NCBI GenBank assembly: GCA_020851035.1
Contig: JADZDM010000006.1
Span: 1-64,000, forward strand
DNA: 64,000 bases
Reading direction: 5' to 3'
DNA from: Gemmatimonadaceae bacterium
GTDB taxonomy: Bacteria; Gemmatimonadota; Gemmatimonadetes; Gemmatimonadales; Gemmatimonadaceae
In this document: piece by piece, positions 16,506-26,600 of the stretch
Position numbering within the stretch: position 1 is the first letter of the stretch
Layout: every line of letters begins with the position of its first letter
Program-made: the position numbers and the translations under genes
The notes under the pieces: generated by a model
Database searches by the model: none
What the model was told of the DNA's origin: nothing
What the model saw: the letters and a program-made list of their open reading frames with translations, nothing else

Positions 16506-17540
16506 TCAGGTGCCAGCCAGCACGAACGCCCGGAGCTTGACGCGTTCCACCAGCCAGCGCACGGCACGATTGCTGCCGACGAGGATGGGAGCGAGGACGA
16601 GCAGCGACTTCACTTCCCGGCGCGTGATCTTCACCACGCCGCCGTGCTGCAGCATGGCGCGGGTCTGCGTGAGGTCGCGCAGCGTGGCGAAGGCGAACAG
16701 CAGCGGCCAGACGCAGAAGGTGCGGATGCTCCAGGCGCGACGCGGCACCATGAGCAGGTAGCGCACGGCATCCTCGAGGTCGGCCCAGGCCAGCTTCACC
16801 AGGTCGGTGAGCGCCGCGTGGTTGGCGTGCGAGTGGGCGGGCGAGAGGATGGTGGCGTGCCCGCTGCCGTGCGCGCGCAGGGCATGTTCGGGGATGTAGA
16901 TCGAGTTCTCGTGCTCGGCGTCGGCGGCGACGTCCTTGAGGATGTTGACCGTCTGCAGCGCCTCGCCGAATTGCCGGCTCTTCTCGCGGAGCCGGCGGTA
17001 GACCGTCTCGCTCACGGCGTGGGAATGCTCGTGCCAGAGGTCGGTGAGCATGTACCCCACGGTGCCGGCCACGTAGTAGCAGTACTCCTTGTACTCCTCG
17101 ATGGTCTGGATCCGGATGCCGTCCGGGTAGAGCAGGACGAACTTGCGCATGCCCCGGGTCATCTCGGCGACCCAGCGGTGGACATGCCGCTGCGTCCCCA
17201 CGGGCAGGGCGCCGAAGAGGGCGAAGACGCGGTCGGTCCCGCCGCTGAGCTCGACGTGGGCGGCGTCGCCCGGCCAGGAGGCCAGGTCGGCGGCGAGTGC
17301 CGCGGCGGACGCTGGATCGTCAAAGCCGTGCAGGAAACGATCGAGCGTCGCCGCCTTGACCAGGGCATCGCGTTGTGGCGCGTCCTCGATCGTGTCCGCG
17401 ATCCGGCAGAGCAGGTAGGCGGCCAGCACGGCGCGGCCCAGCTCGCCCGGCAGCACACGCACGCTGAGCGCGAACGTGCGGGAGACGCGGGGCAGGATGT
17501 CGCGGCACCAGCGCTCCACCTCGCGGGGAACGGGGCGCAT
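16506..17540 (-). CDS. Squalene/phytoene synthase family protein
   Basis: Condenses two prenyl diphosphates head to head to give squalene or phytoene. ATG at 17540 gives 344 residues, the usual size. Both aspartate-rich motifs are present: DTIED (residues 49-53) and DVAAD (203-207), plus EYKEYCYYVAGTVGYMLTDL and an SIYIPE motif after the second Asp region. In-frame sequence extends upstream to 18626 but is antisense to the oxidase gene and has no family similarity. No carotenoid or hopanoid gene is adjacent, so squalene versus phytoene is undecided. Confidence 0.88.
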   Translation of the reverse strand: MRPVPREVERWCRDILPRVSRTFALSVRVLPGELGRAVLAAYLLCRIADTIEDAPQRDALVKAATLDRFLHGFDDPASAAALAADLASWPGDAAHVELSGGTDRVFALFGALPVGTQRHVHRWVAEMTRGMRKFVLLYPDGIRIQTIEEYKEYCYYVAGTVGYMLTDLWHEHSHAVSETVYRRLREKSRQFGEALQTVNILKDVAADAEHENSIYIPEHALRAHGSGHATILSPAHSHANHAALTDLVKLAWADLEDAVRYLLMVPRRAWSIRTFCVWPLLFAFATLRDLTQTRAMLQHGGVVKITRREVKSLLVLAPILVGSNRAVRWLVERVKLRAFVLAGT

Positions 17541-17702
17541 CGAGAAGGCTGGCGGTTCGGCAGGGGGATCACCGGCGCCTGCCAGTTCCCGAAACTCGTG
17601 TGAGAGCACAGTCAATATATGGTTGCACGCAGCGCCCGACGCCACGCAAAGACGGTCCGCCCCTCTACACAAGTGTCGGCAGGTGGTGCATCTATCGGCG
17701 TG
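17541..17702. promoter_or_regulatory. Divergent promoter region, synthase/oxidase
   Basis: These 162 bases separate the prenyl synthase gene (minus) from the FAD oxidase gene (plus). AT-richer sequence around 17610-17625 (CAGTCAATATATGGTTG) could contain a -10 element; nothing more specific can be read. Confidence 0.35.
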
Positions 17703-19358
17703 ATGACACCACAGGGTTTCCGCGGCACCTTCCGCGACGATGACGACGCACGCGGCGTGTACTCGGAGGCGGCCGGCATCGCACGCATCCTGCCCCGCGC
17801 CGTGGCGGTGCCGGCGGACGAAGCCGATGTCGTGACGCTGGCCGCATGGGCCCAGGCCACGCACACCCCGCTGGTCCCGCGCGGTGCGGGGTCGTCGATG
17901 GCGGGCGCCGCGATCGGCGACGGCGTGGTGGTGGACACCACCCGGCTGGCAACCATCGGACCCATTGATCCGGAGACGAAGCGCCTCTGGGTGGGCCCGG
18001 GCGCGGTGCGCGACGACGTCAACGCCGCGGCGAATGCGGCCGGCCTCTGGTTCCCGGTGGACCCCTCGAGCGGCCCCTGGGCGACGATCGCCGGCATGGT
18101 CGCCACCAACGCGGCCGGTCCCCACTCGCTGAAGCACGGCGCCATGCGCCACTGGGTCACGGCCCTCGACTGCGTCTTCGACGACGGCGCACGCGCCACC
18201 ATCCGCCGCGGCGCCGAGCTCCCGACACAGGCCCGCACCGTGGCCGCGATCCGGCGGTTCTCGACGCAGGCGATGAGCACGATCTTCACCACCGCCATGG
18301 CCGAGCCGATCGCGCGCATCCGGCAGGCGGGCGTGCGCAAGCAGTCGTCGGGGTACGCGCTGGTGGACTTCGCGAAGAGCGGCGACCTGGTGGACCTGTT
18401 CGTCGGGAGTGAGGGCACGCTGGCGCTGATCGTGGGCATCGAGCTGCAGCTGGCACCGCTGCCCGCGGGCCGCGTGGCCCTCTGCGCCGGCTTCCCGTCG
18501 CTCGAGGCGGCAGTGGATGCCGCCGGCCGCGCCACCGCCCTCGGCGCCGCCACCTGCGAACTGCTCGACCGGACCTTCCTCGACGTGGTGCGACAGGGGC
18601 ACGCGCCGGTCGCGATCGACCCGCACCTGGAGGCGCTGCTGCTGCTGGATGCCGAGGCGCCGTCACAGGCGGAGGCGGAGCAGCTCGCGGCCGCCATCAC
18701 GGCCGCCTTCACTGCCCTGGGCGCCGAAGGGCTCACGCAGGCGAGCACCCCCGCCGCGATCGAGGCGCTCTGGCACGTGCGCCATGCCGCCAGCCCGATC
18801 CTGAGCACGATGACGCATCTCGGTGCCTCGATGCAGTTCATCGAGGACACTGCCGTCCCGCCGCTCGCCCTGCCGGAGTACGTCCGCGGCGTGCGCGGCA
18901 TCCTCGAGCACCACGGCTTCCCGGGCGTGATCTTCGGCCACGCCGGTGATGCCAACGTGCACGTGAACCCCCTGGTCGACACCTCGAAGCCGGGCTGGCG
19001 TGCACGTGTCGAGGCGGCGCTGGACGAGGTCGTGACACTCACCGCCGTGCTTGGCGGTACCCTCGCCGGCGAACATGGCGATGGCCGGCTGCGGACGCCC
19101 CTGCTGCCGCGGGTGTGGGCCAACGATGCGATGGTGCTGTTCGACCTCGTGAAGCGGTGCTTCGACCCGCGCGGGATCCTGAATCCCGGGGTGAAGGTCG
19201 CCCTCCCGGGCCAGGTGCCGCTGGGCCAGATCAAGTACGACCCGGAGCTCGCCGCGTTGTCGCCACGGGCGACGCGGGCGCTGGAGACGGTGGCGGCGGA
19301 TCGCGCCTACGGCGCGTTCCGGCTCGACCTGCTGGACCGGCCGCTCACTGCGGGCTGA
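17703..19358 (+). CDS. FAD-binding oxidase (D-lactate/glycolate dehydrogenase type)
   Basis: 551 residues from ATG 17703. The FAD-binding (PCMH, VAO-type) domain carries VPRGAGSSMAGAAIGDGVVV, GPGAVRDDVNAA, and the VDPSSGPWATIAGMVATNAA loop. The C-terminal FAD-oxidase domain has FGHAGDANVHVNPL and LAGEHGDGRLR, the metal/substrate histidines of the D-2-hydroxyacid dehydrogenase family, and ends with the usual FDPRGILNPG. Oxidises D-lactate, glycolate or another 2-hydroxy acid. There is no C-terminal iron-sulfur domain, so it resembles GlcD or Dld rather than the fused FAD/4Fe-4S proteins. It appears to be a single-gene unit. Confidence 0.87.
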   Translation: MTPQGFRGTFRDDDDARGVYSEAAGIARILPRAVAVPADEADVVTLAAWAQATHTPLVPRGAGSSMAGAAIGDGVVVDTTRLATIGPIDPETKRLWVGPGAVRDDVNAAANAAGLWFPVDPSSGPWATIAGMVATNAAGPHSLKHGAMRHWVTALDCVFDDGARATIRRGAELPTQARTVAAIRRFSTQAMSTIFTTAMAEPIARIRQAGVRKQSSGYALVDFAKSGDLVDLFVGSEGTLALIVGIELQLAPLPAGRVALCAGFPSLEAAVDAAGRATALGAATCELLDRTFLDVVRQGHAPVAIDPHLEALLLLDAEAPSQAEAEQLAAAITAAFTALGAEGLTQASTPAAIEALWHVRHAASPILSTMTHLGASMQFIEDTAVPPLALPEYVRGVRGILEHHGFPGVIFGHAGDANVHVNPLVDTSKPGWRARVEAALDEVVTLTAVLGGTLAGEHGDGRLRTPLLPRVWANDAMVLFDLVKRCFDPRGILNPGVKVALPGQVPLGQIKYDPELAALSPRATRALETVAADRAYGAFRLDLLDRPLTAG

Positions 19359-19493
19359 GTCTCGTGCGGGCCGGCTGCGCCGGTCGCGAGGGGGCTCCGC
19401 CAGGCGGGAACGGAGGACACAACGACGGGCGCAGGGTGGGTAGGTTTGGAGGCCTCTGATCACCGACAGCCCCCACACCAGCCTTCGCCGACC

Positions 19494-20249
19494 GTGCCTG
19501 AGTTCTTCACCGCACCCCGCCTGACGCTCCTGTCGCGCCCCCAGTTCCTCGAGCCGGAGCACCTGGGTGTCGCGTGGCTCGGGGAGGCCACCGACGGTGA
19601 GCGGCTGGCCGAATTCGCCGGCCGCCTCTGCTACATGAGCCAGCGCAACCCGGCCGGCCGCGAGACGCGCGACTACCTCGAGAACATCAAGAAGCAGGGG
19701 CACGGCAGCGTGCTCGAACATGCCACGTACGGCATCCTGCTGGAGGGGGTGAGTCGCTCGCTGACCCACGAACTCGTGCGCCATCGCGCCGGCTTCGCCT
19801 ACTCGCAGCTGAGCCAGCGGTACGTGGACGAGAGCGAGGCCGCCTTCGTGGTGCCGCCGGCCATGGTGGGCGACGATGCACTGATGGCGGCCTGGCGCAC
19901 GCAGATCGAGTCGGCGCAGGCCGCGTACGTGCACCTGGTGGACGAGCTCATGCAGCGCTACGGCTGGGTGGCCGACAAGGTGCACCGCCGCAAGATGGCC
20001 CGTGAGGCGGCGCGCGGTGTACTCCCGAATTCCACCGAGACGAAGATCGTCGTGACGGCCAACGCGCGGGCGTGGCGCACGATGCTCGAGCTGCGGTCGA
20101 GCGAGGCGGCGGAACTCGAGATCCGTCGCATGGCGGTGGCGGCACTGCGCCTGATGCAGGCGGAAGCGCCGGCGTTCTTCAGTGACTTCGAGATCTACAC
20201 TGCGGAGGATCGCCGCGAGGCGGCCCGCATCGGCTTCCACAAGGTCTGA
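19494..20249 (+). CDS. thyX: Flavin-dependent thymidylate synthase
   Basis: Makes dTMP from dUMP with FAD and methylenetetrahydrofolate. The ThyX signature is present: RHRAGFAYSQLSQR (residues 96-109), with YLENIKKQGHGSVLEHATYG before it and RGVLPNSTETKIVVTANARA after. GTG at 19494 gives 251 residues; TTG at 19446 would add 16 residues and has a GGAGG downstream of itself, so 19494 is preferred but not certain. The protease gene begins eight bases after the stop. Confidence 0.95.
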   Translation: MPEFFTAPRLTLLSRPQFLEPEHLGVAWLGEATDGERLAEFAGRLCYMSQRNPAGRETRDYLENIKKQGHGSVLEHATYGILLEGVSRSLTHELVRHRAGFAYSQLSQRYVDESEAAFVVPPAMVGDDALMAAWRTQIESAQAAYVHLVDELMQRYGWVADKVHRRKMAREAARGVLPNSTETKIVVTANARAWRTMLELRSSEAAELEIRRMAVAALRLMQAEAPAFFSDFEIYTAEDRREAARIGFHKV

Positions 20250-20257
20250 GAGGCAGC

Positions 20258-21934
20258 ATGCCCACTCGTCGTCGTGCCGCGCTGGGGTACAGCGCGCTCT
20301 TCCTCGCCGCCTGCGCGCCACAGCGTCCGGCCACAGCTCCGGCACCCGCGCCGACCCCGCCGGTGGCAGCGGCGCCCGCCCCGGTGCCGGCCCCCGCCAC
20401 CCCGGCGCCCGCCGCCCCGCCACGCGCCGCACTCCGCGCCGCGCCGGCCGACTGGCACCTGCTCGATCCGGCGACCGACGGCGTGGCCGGCGTGGGTGCC
20501 CGGCGCGCGCTGACGGAGTTGCTCGGCAATGCCGCACCGAAGCGCGTGATCACGGTCGCCGTGATCGACGGCGGCGTGGATACGTCGCACACGTCGCTGC
20601 GCGATGCGCTGGTGCTCAACAGCCGCGAGACGCCGGCCAATGGCCGTGACGATGACGGCAACGGCTACGCCGACGACGCACGGGGCTGGAACTTCATCGG
20701 CGGTGCCACCGGCGACATCGACGACGACCGCCTGGAGGTCACCCGCCTGGTGGCGACCTGCCGCGCCAATGCCGGCCGGAGCCCGGTGCCCACGCCGTGC
20801 CCGGAGCTCGAGTCGCAGTATCGCAGCGATCGCGCCGAGGCGGCCGCGCAGTGGGAGCAGCTGCGTCCCGTCCTCACGGAGTACGACTCGCTGCTCACCG
20901 TGGTCGCGCAGCAGAACGGGGTCGCCAAGTCGGCCATCACCGACGCCAAGCTCGCGAAGATGATCCCGAAGGACGGCAGCGGCCGCTCGGCGCTCGACCG
21001 GCTGCGGATGTACGCCGGCAACGGGCTCACGCCGTCCGTGTCGCGGGCGGTCCGGAAGCAGGTGCAGCAGCGGCTGGAAATCGGTTTCAACCTCGCGTTC
21101 GACGGGCGCAAGGTCATCGGCGACACGCCCGCGATGGGCCGCCGCTACGGCAACGCGAACGTGACCGGCCCCGACGCATCACACGGCACCGCCGTGGCGA
21201 GCGTGATCGGTGCGGTGCGCGGCGACAGCGGGTTCGTCGGCATCGCCCCCGGCATCCGCCTGCTGCCGGTGCGGGTGGTGCCGAACGGCGACGAGTACGA
21301 CAAGGATGTCGCGAACGGGATCCGCTACGCGGTGGATGCGGGGGCGCAGATCATCAACATGTCGTTCGGCAAGCCCTACTCGCCGGGCAAGGCGCAGGTG
21401 GACAGCGCGGTGGAGTACGCCGTCTCGAAGGGGGTGCTGCTGGTGCACGCGTCGGGCAACGAGAGCACCGACGTGGATGCCACGCCGACCTTCCCGAGCG
21501 CGACCTACGCCGCCGGCAGCGCGCGGGCGGCAACCTGGATCGACGTCGGCGCGTCCAGCTGGCGCTCCGGTGAACGGCTGGCGGCGGACTTCAGCAACTA
21601 CGGCCAGAAGTCGGTGGATCTCTTCGCGCCCGGCGTGTCGATCTTCTCGGCAGCCCCGGGCAACGAGTACGCGCGCGAGGACGGGACGAGCCTGGCCGCA
21701 CCGGTGGTGAGCGGCGTGGCCGCCCTGCTGATGTCGCAGTTCCCGACGCTGACGGCCGCCGACGTGAAGCGGATCCTGATGGCGACGGTCACGCGGTACC
21801 CGGACCAGCAGGTGCTGCGGCCGGGGAGCAGGACGGTGCGGGTGCCGTTCGCGTCGCTGTCGGCCTCGGGCGGGATCATCAACGCGTACGAAGCCGTGAA
21901 GATGGCGCAGCGGGAGACGGCGAAGGCCCAGTGA
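20258..21934 (+). CDS. Subtilisin-like (S8) serine protease, lipoprotein
   Basis: A secreted protease of 558 residues. A lipoprotein signal (ALFLAAC, Cys19) and a Pro/Ala linker to about residue 60 tether it to a membrane. The catalytic triad is complete: Asp104 in AVIDGGVDTSH, His309 in ASHGTAVAS, Ser478 in DGTSLAAPVVSG; the oxyanion Asn401 is in HASGNES. The Asp-to-His distance of about 205 residues is far longer than in subtilisin, with an insertion of charged helices (about 150-290). An acidic DDDGNGYADD loop after Asp104 looks like a calcium site. It follows thyX closely and ends at a strong hairpin. Confidence 0.9.
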   Translation: MPTRRRAALGYSALFLAACAPQRPATAPAPAPTPPVAAAPAPVPAPATPAPAAPPRAALRAAPADWHLLDPATDGVAGVGARRALTELLGNAAPKRVITVAVIDGGVDTSHTSLRDALVLNSRETPANGRDDDGNGYADDARGWNFIGGATGDIDDDRLEVTRLVATCRANAGRSPVPTPCPELESQYRSDRAEAAAQWEQLRPVLTEYDSLLTVVAQQNGVAKSAITDAKLAKMIPKDGSGRSALDRLRMYAGNGLTPSVSRAVRKQVQQRLEIGFNLAFDGRKVIGDTPAMGRRYGNANVTGPDASHGTAVASVIGAVRGDSGFVGIAPGIRLLPVRVVPNGDEYDKDVANGIRYAVDAGAQIINMSFGKPYSPGKAQVDSAVEYAVSKGVLLVHASGNESTDVDATPTFPSATYAAGSARAATWIDVGASSWRSGERLAADFSNYGQKSVDLFAPGVSIFSAAPGNEYAREDGTSLAAPVVSGVAALLMSQFPTLTAADVKRILMATVTRYPDQQVLRPGSRTVRVPFASLSASGGIINAYEAVKMAQRETAKAQ

Positions 21935-21971
21935 CCGACTGGAAACATCCGTTTCCGCCGGCATGAGACCA

Positions 21972-22010
21972 GCGACGGGGCCGGCAGCACATGCTGTCCG
22001 GCCCCGTCGC
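21972..22010. terminator. Strong bidirectional hairpin
   Basis: A 13-base perfect stem (GCGACGGGGCCGG with CCGGCCCCGTCGC) encloses a 13-base loop that can itself pair (AGCA with TGCT). It sits between the protease stop and the stop of the convergent gene at 22053, the expected place for a shared terminator. Confidence 0.7.
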
Positions 22011-22052
22011 ACCTCCGGTTCCTGCTTCCGGAGCACATCCCTCGCGGACGAG

Positions 22053-22532
22053 TCAGGCTGCGATCTCGTCCTCCAGCTGTTCGGTGTCCACGTCACCTTC
22101 CGCCTCGCGGAGGTTGGCCAGCATGAGATCGCCGTCCACTCCGTCGCAGACGCTCACCTTGAGCGGCACGCGGATCGCGGCGCTGTGTTCCTCCTGGCCG
22201 CGAACGCTGAGCAGGTGCGCGATCGCCGTCCGGAGTTGTGGCCCGTTGCTGCCAAGCAGCACCGCCGCATCGTCCCGCAGCACGCCGGTGGCGAGGGAGA
22301 GCTCCGCTGCCGTCGCACTCCCGTCCTCCGCGATGGACCACACGGAATCAGCCTGACCCCGGTTCGCAGCTGCCACCGCCCACGCGAGATGCGCGACGGT
22401 GGGGTCACCGTAGAGCGTGACGACCTGATGCCGCGAGGAGGCCGGGTCTGCCCCGGCGGCCCAGCGGACCGACTCGGCCACGACACCGGCTGCTGCCGGT
22501 GCTGCGGCCAACCTGACGAACACATCGATCAT
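22053..22532 (-). CDS. Unknown small acidic protein
   Basis: 159 residues from ATG at 22532, chosen because a GGGAGGG ribosome site lies about five bases upstream (22538-22544 on the complementary strand); an in-frame upstream start at 22556 lacks this. The sequence is Ala/Val-rich with alternating strands and helices (HQVVTLYGDPTVAHLAWAVA, then VRGQEEHSAAIRVPLKVSVC) and an acidic C-terminus. No membrane segment or signal peptide. I do not recognise it. It is transcribed away from the response regulator gene. Confidence 0.65.
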   Translation of the reverse strand: MIDVFVRLAAAPAAAGVVAESVRWAAGADPASSRHQVVTLYGDPTVAHLAWAVAAANRGQADSVWSIAEDGSATAAELSLATGVLRDDAAVLLGSNGPQLRTAIAHLLSVRGQEEHSAAIRVPLKVSVCDGVDGDLMLANLREAEGDVDTEQLEDEIAA

Positions 22533-22834
22533 CGACTCCCTCCCCGTGGTGCGCACGGACCCGGTGCGGCGGATTCCGCTGCCGGAGGGGCCGGGCAGGA
22601 CCCGTCCGGGTCACCGCCGGTGCAGGGCGCACGCCACGCCCTGTTCCCATCCGGAATGACGGCAGCAAGCGTCATACCATCTCAGATACTGGCTCCGACC
22701 CGGCCGGGTCACCAGCCCAGCGCCCCGGCCCGACGCTCCCTCCCGCCAACGTGAGGGGACGATCGATCATTAGTGACGTTTCATCACGGTCCGTTCGACT
22801 TGCCCGACCCGGGTTGAGCTCTAGTTTGTGAGAC
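22533..22834. promoter_or_regulatory. Divergent region upstream of the response regulator
   Basis: 302 bases with no gene. Near the regulator start there is a TTGCCC-16 bases-TAGTTT pair (about 22800-22827) that could be a promoter placing the transcript start only a few bases before the ATG. A partial palindrome GTGACG-TTT-CATCAC is at about 22772-22786. Both are weak, by-eye calls. Confidence 0.35.
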
Positions 22835-23533
22835 ATGACTCTGCGAGACGAGAGGGCACGCGCGACGATCCTGGTGGTTGAGGATCGGGCTGAGGTACTG
22901 GAGGTAGTCTCGCGCACGCTCACCGAAAGTGGATACGACGTCCTCACGGCCCAGGACGGCGAATCCGGTCTCGCGCTTGCGATCGACCAGGCACCGGATC
23001 TCCTGATCCTCGATATCGGCCTGCCGAAGGCGAACGGGCTCGACGTGGCGCGTGAACTCCGCGAGCGGGGCTTCCGCGCCCCCGTCCTGATGCTGACGGC
23101 ACGCGTGACGATCGGAGACCGCGTGGCCGGCCTCGATGCCGGTGCCGACGACTACCTCGTCAAGCCATTCGACGTGGACGAGCTCGTGGCACGGGTGCGC
23201 GCACTGCTGCGACGGTCCACCCTGCGGGACGAGGAACTGCTCCTCCGCGTCGGCACGCTGCAGCTCGACACGGTGTCCCGCGAAGTGAGCCGCGACGGCC
23301 TGCCGATCTCGCTCACGCAGAAGGAATACGCGCTGCTCGAGTACCTCATGCGGCATGCCGGCCGCGCGGTGACGCGCGAGCAGATCGCGGAGCACGTGTG
23401 GAAGACGGAGTTCGACCCGTCGACGAACATCGTGGACGTGTACATCAACTACCTGCGCAAGAAGATCGACGGCTCCGACGGCCCGCAGCTGCTGCACACG
23501 GTGCGCGGCACGGGGTACATGCTGCGCGCCTGA
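22835..23533 (+). CDS. Response regulator, OmpR/PhoB family
   Basis: 232 residues: receiver domain with ILVVEDRAEV, phosphate acceptor Asp60 (LLILDIGLPK), LMLTAR and YLVKPFDVDELVARVRALLR, then a winged-helix DNA-binding domain with TQKEYALLEYLMRHAGRAVT, NIVDVYINYLRKKID and HTVRGTGYML. It activates or represses promoters on phosphorylation. No histidine kinase gene is adjacent, so the partner kinase is encoded elsewhere (an orphan regulator). The gene is flanked by a divergent promoter region and a terminator-like hairpin. Confidence 0.93.
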   Translation: MTLRDERARATILVVEDRAEVLEVVSRTLTESGYDVLTAQDGESGLALAIDQAPDLLILDIGLPKANGLDVARELRERGFRAPVLMLTARVTIGDRVAGLDAGADDYLVKPFDVDELVARVRALLRRSTLRDEELLLRVGTLQLDTVSREVSRDGLPISLTQKEYALLEYLMRHAGRAVTREQIAEHVWKTEFDPSTNIVDVYINYLRKKIDGSDGPQLLHTVRGTGYMLRA

Positions 23534-23580
23534 TCGCGCGGGCGCGACGCACGCGCATCGACTGCCGCTGCACACACGAC

Positions 23581-23615
23581 CGACCCACACTGCACGCACG
23601 GCGCAGCGTGGGTCG
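23581..23615. terminator. Hairpin between convergent genes
   Basis: A 13-base stem with one mismatch (CGACCCACACTGC with GCAGCGTGGGTCG) and a nine-base loop, followed by TGTTC. It lies between the regulator stop (23533) and the stop of the convergent GGDEF gene (23619), and is probably a shared terminator. Confidence 0.6.
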
Positions 23616-23618
23616 TGT

Positions 23619-26600
23619 TCATTCGCGCATTTTCATCGCGTCCATCGCGCCGCGCGGCAGTTCCGCGCCGGCCCCCGCATCGCCGTCACGCAGGCGCGCG
23701 AGCAGTGCCGGCGCCACGCGATTGACGGTGGCGGTGACTTCGCTGAGCAGCCAGTTCGCGGCCCACGCGTCGGCGACCCGTGCGCGCTGCCACCCCTCGG
23801 TGAGACGCGCCTCCACGGCAGACGCGTCGCCGATGGCGGCGAGCAGCTCGACCGACAGCGCATCCTGCAGCTCGCGGCCGGGAAACCAGCCATCGCGGCC
23901 TGCCACGAGCGACTCGGCCCTGGCGAGGCTCTGCTGTGCACGCGTGCGATCGCCGAGGCGCAGGCGACAGAGCCCGGCGCCCGCGACGGCACCCACCTCC
24001 ACGTCGTGCTGACCGACGCGCTCGGCGAGGGAGGCGGCGACGTCGTACAGGTCGGCCGCCGCCGTGAGGTCGCCGCGCTCGCGGTCGAGGTGTGCCAGAT
24101 GGTAGAGCGCGAGAAGCTGCCGCTCGCTGTTCTGGACGGCGGCGAAGAGGGCGAGGGCGTCGCCGAACAGCTCGCGCGCCTGCTCGAGGTCACCGGTGCG
24201 GCGTGCCACGACGCCGAGGTCGAGCGCCGCGAGCCCCCACTCATCCGGGGTGCCGGCCGTGCGCCCGAGGTCGATCGCGCGGCGCAGTGACGTGCGGGCC
24301 TCGGCCCACATACCCCGTTGCGCCGCCACCACACCGATCCGGTCCCAGCAGCGGGCCTGTCCGCGCGGATCCTGCAGGTGCTCGTAGAGGGCCAGGGCGC
24401 GGCGGTAGCTGTGCTCCGCCTCGCCCGCGTCGTCGCCGTCCAGCGCGATCCCGAGCCGCACCAGCGCCTCGGCCAGCAGCGCGTCGTCGCCCAGGTTGCC
24501 GGCCAGCGAGACCGCGTCCTTGGCCGCATGGACCGCGGCGGCGCGATCGCCGAGCCGGAGGTGCGTGGCGGCGAGCATGCCGAGCAGTGCCACGCGCTCG
24601 TCATCGGCGCCGAGGTCGGCCGCGTCGTGGACCAGCGCCTCGCAAGCCTGCAGCGTCTGGCGGGCGGGTTCACCGAGGAGGGCGCGGAGGCGCTCGCGCA
24701 TGCGCCGCAGGCGCAGGGTCTGGCGCTGGTCGGCGCGGGCCGAGAACCAGTCGAGGGCCAGGGCACACGTCTCCTCCGCCTCGACGTAGTGGCCGCGCAG
24801 TTCCGAGACCTCCGCCATCGCCACGCGCACCGCGGCCACTGCCGCCGGGTCGGGGGCATGGCGCTCCGCGATGCGCAGGAACTCCTCGGCGTCCTCATGT
24901 GCGTAGACGCGGCGCGCCCGTTCGCTGGCGGCGAGGGCGAATGCGTGCGCCTGCACCGCGTCGTCGGCGCGATCGAAGTGCATCGCGATCTCGGCCACGG
25001 CGTCCGGGTTCCGCTTGCGCAGCGCGTTGGCGACGCGTTCGTGGGCGCGCTGCAGGCGCCGCGCATCCAGCGGCTTGCAGAGCGCCTCGATCAGCAGGGT
25101 GTGCACGAAGACGTACCGATCGCTGCCGCGGCCATGGGCGGGCTGGATGACGCTCGCGCGCACGCCGCTCTCGATGGCATCGTGCAAGGCCTCGACCGGC
25201 ACGCGGGCGGCGTCCTGGACCACGCCGAGGTCGAATTCGCGCCCGACGACGGCTGCGATCGTGAGCACGTCGCGATCGGCCGCGCTGAGCTTGGCGAGAC
25301 GGCGTCCCATGAGGTCCAGCACGCCATTCGGGAGGCGCAGCTCGGAGACCGGGTGCCAGTGCCAGCGGTCCTTCTCCCACCAGATGTCGCCTTCGTCCAC
25401 CAGCGTGCGCAGGGTCTGCACCACCAGCAGCGGGTTGCCCTCGGTCTGGCGGTAGAGGTAGGCGAGGAACTCGCGCTCCACCTCCTGTCCGTAGAACGCG
25501 GTGTCCACCCAGCGCCGCAACTCGTCGCGGGTGAGCCGTGCGAGGGCCTGCTCATGGATGCGGCCGTTGTGCGCGAGCTTCCGCATCCGCTCGTGGACCT
25601 CGGGCGTCATGTCCTCCATGCGGAGCGTCAGGCAGAGCAGCACCGGTTCGGTGCTGAACTGGGTGACGAGGTGCTCGAGGGCATCCCAGCTCGCGGCGTC
25701 ACCGCACTGCAGGTCATCGAGGACGATGACGAGCGGCCGGCGCGCGGCCGCGTCGGCGATGTAGGCGGCCAGTTCGACCAGGAGTGCGAACTTGCCGCCG
25801 GTGGGCAGCGGGGTCGTGGTGCCGACGTTGCGGCCCGGCTGGGCCAGGGCCGGCACGATCCGGGAGAGTTCGGGCCAGCGCACGCCGTCGGTCGTGACGG
25901 CACGGTCCTGCGGCGGCGCGGTGGGAATGCGCATGCCGAGCGGCGAGGCACCGCCGTCGGCGAAGAGTGTCGCGAGTGAGGCGGCGCTCGGGGTCCCGCC
26001 GGGCGTCGGCATCGAGGTGGTCGGCTCGATGGCGGCGGAGGCCGGCGGCGTGCCGCGCGGCGTGTCCGACTGGAGCTTCTGCCGCTCGAGCGCCTCGACG
26101 ACCTCGATCCAGGGGGCGTAGGGCGGCTGCACCATGACGGCATCGAGGGCGCGTCCGACGACCATCGACCCGCCGCGGAGGCGGATCTCGGGCTCGAGCT
26201 GTCGGAGGAGCGTGGTCTTGCCCACACCCGCCTCACCGAGCACGGCCACCGTGCGCGGGTGGCCGCGCGACGCGTCGTCGAGGAGGCGGACCAGCCCGCG
26301 GAGCTCCTCGCTGCGGCCGACGAAGCGGTCGAGCGCGGGCATCATCGCGGCCCCGTGGGCGCCGCCGGCCACGGCCACGCCGTCACGGCCGCGACGCTTC
26401 ACCTGGTACATGGCGCGATCCGCGGCCGCGAACAGCGCCTCGGGGTCATTGCCGTGTGACGGGAACGAGGCCACGCCGATGCTGACCGAGATGGCGAGCG
26501 GCGGCAGCCCCGGTTCGGAGAGACCGCCGTGCCCCCGGATGGCGGCGGCGAGGCGCTCGGCGACATCGCGGGCGCGCGAGATCGGCGCGCCGGGGAGCAG

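Noticed and set aside
17541-18626. In-frame upstream extension of the squalene/phytoene synthase
   Set aside because: Antisense to the FAD oxidase, no family similarity; the family start fits ATG 17540.
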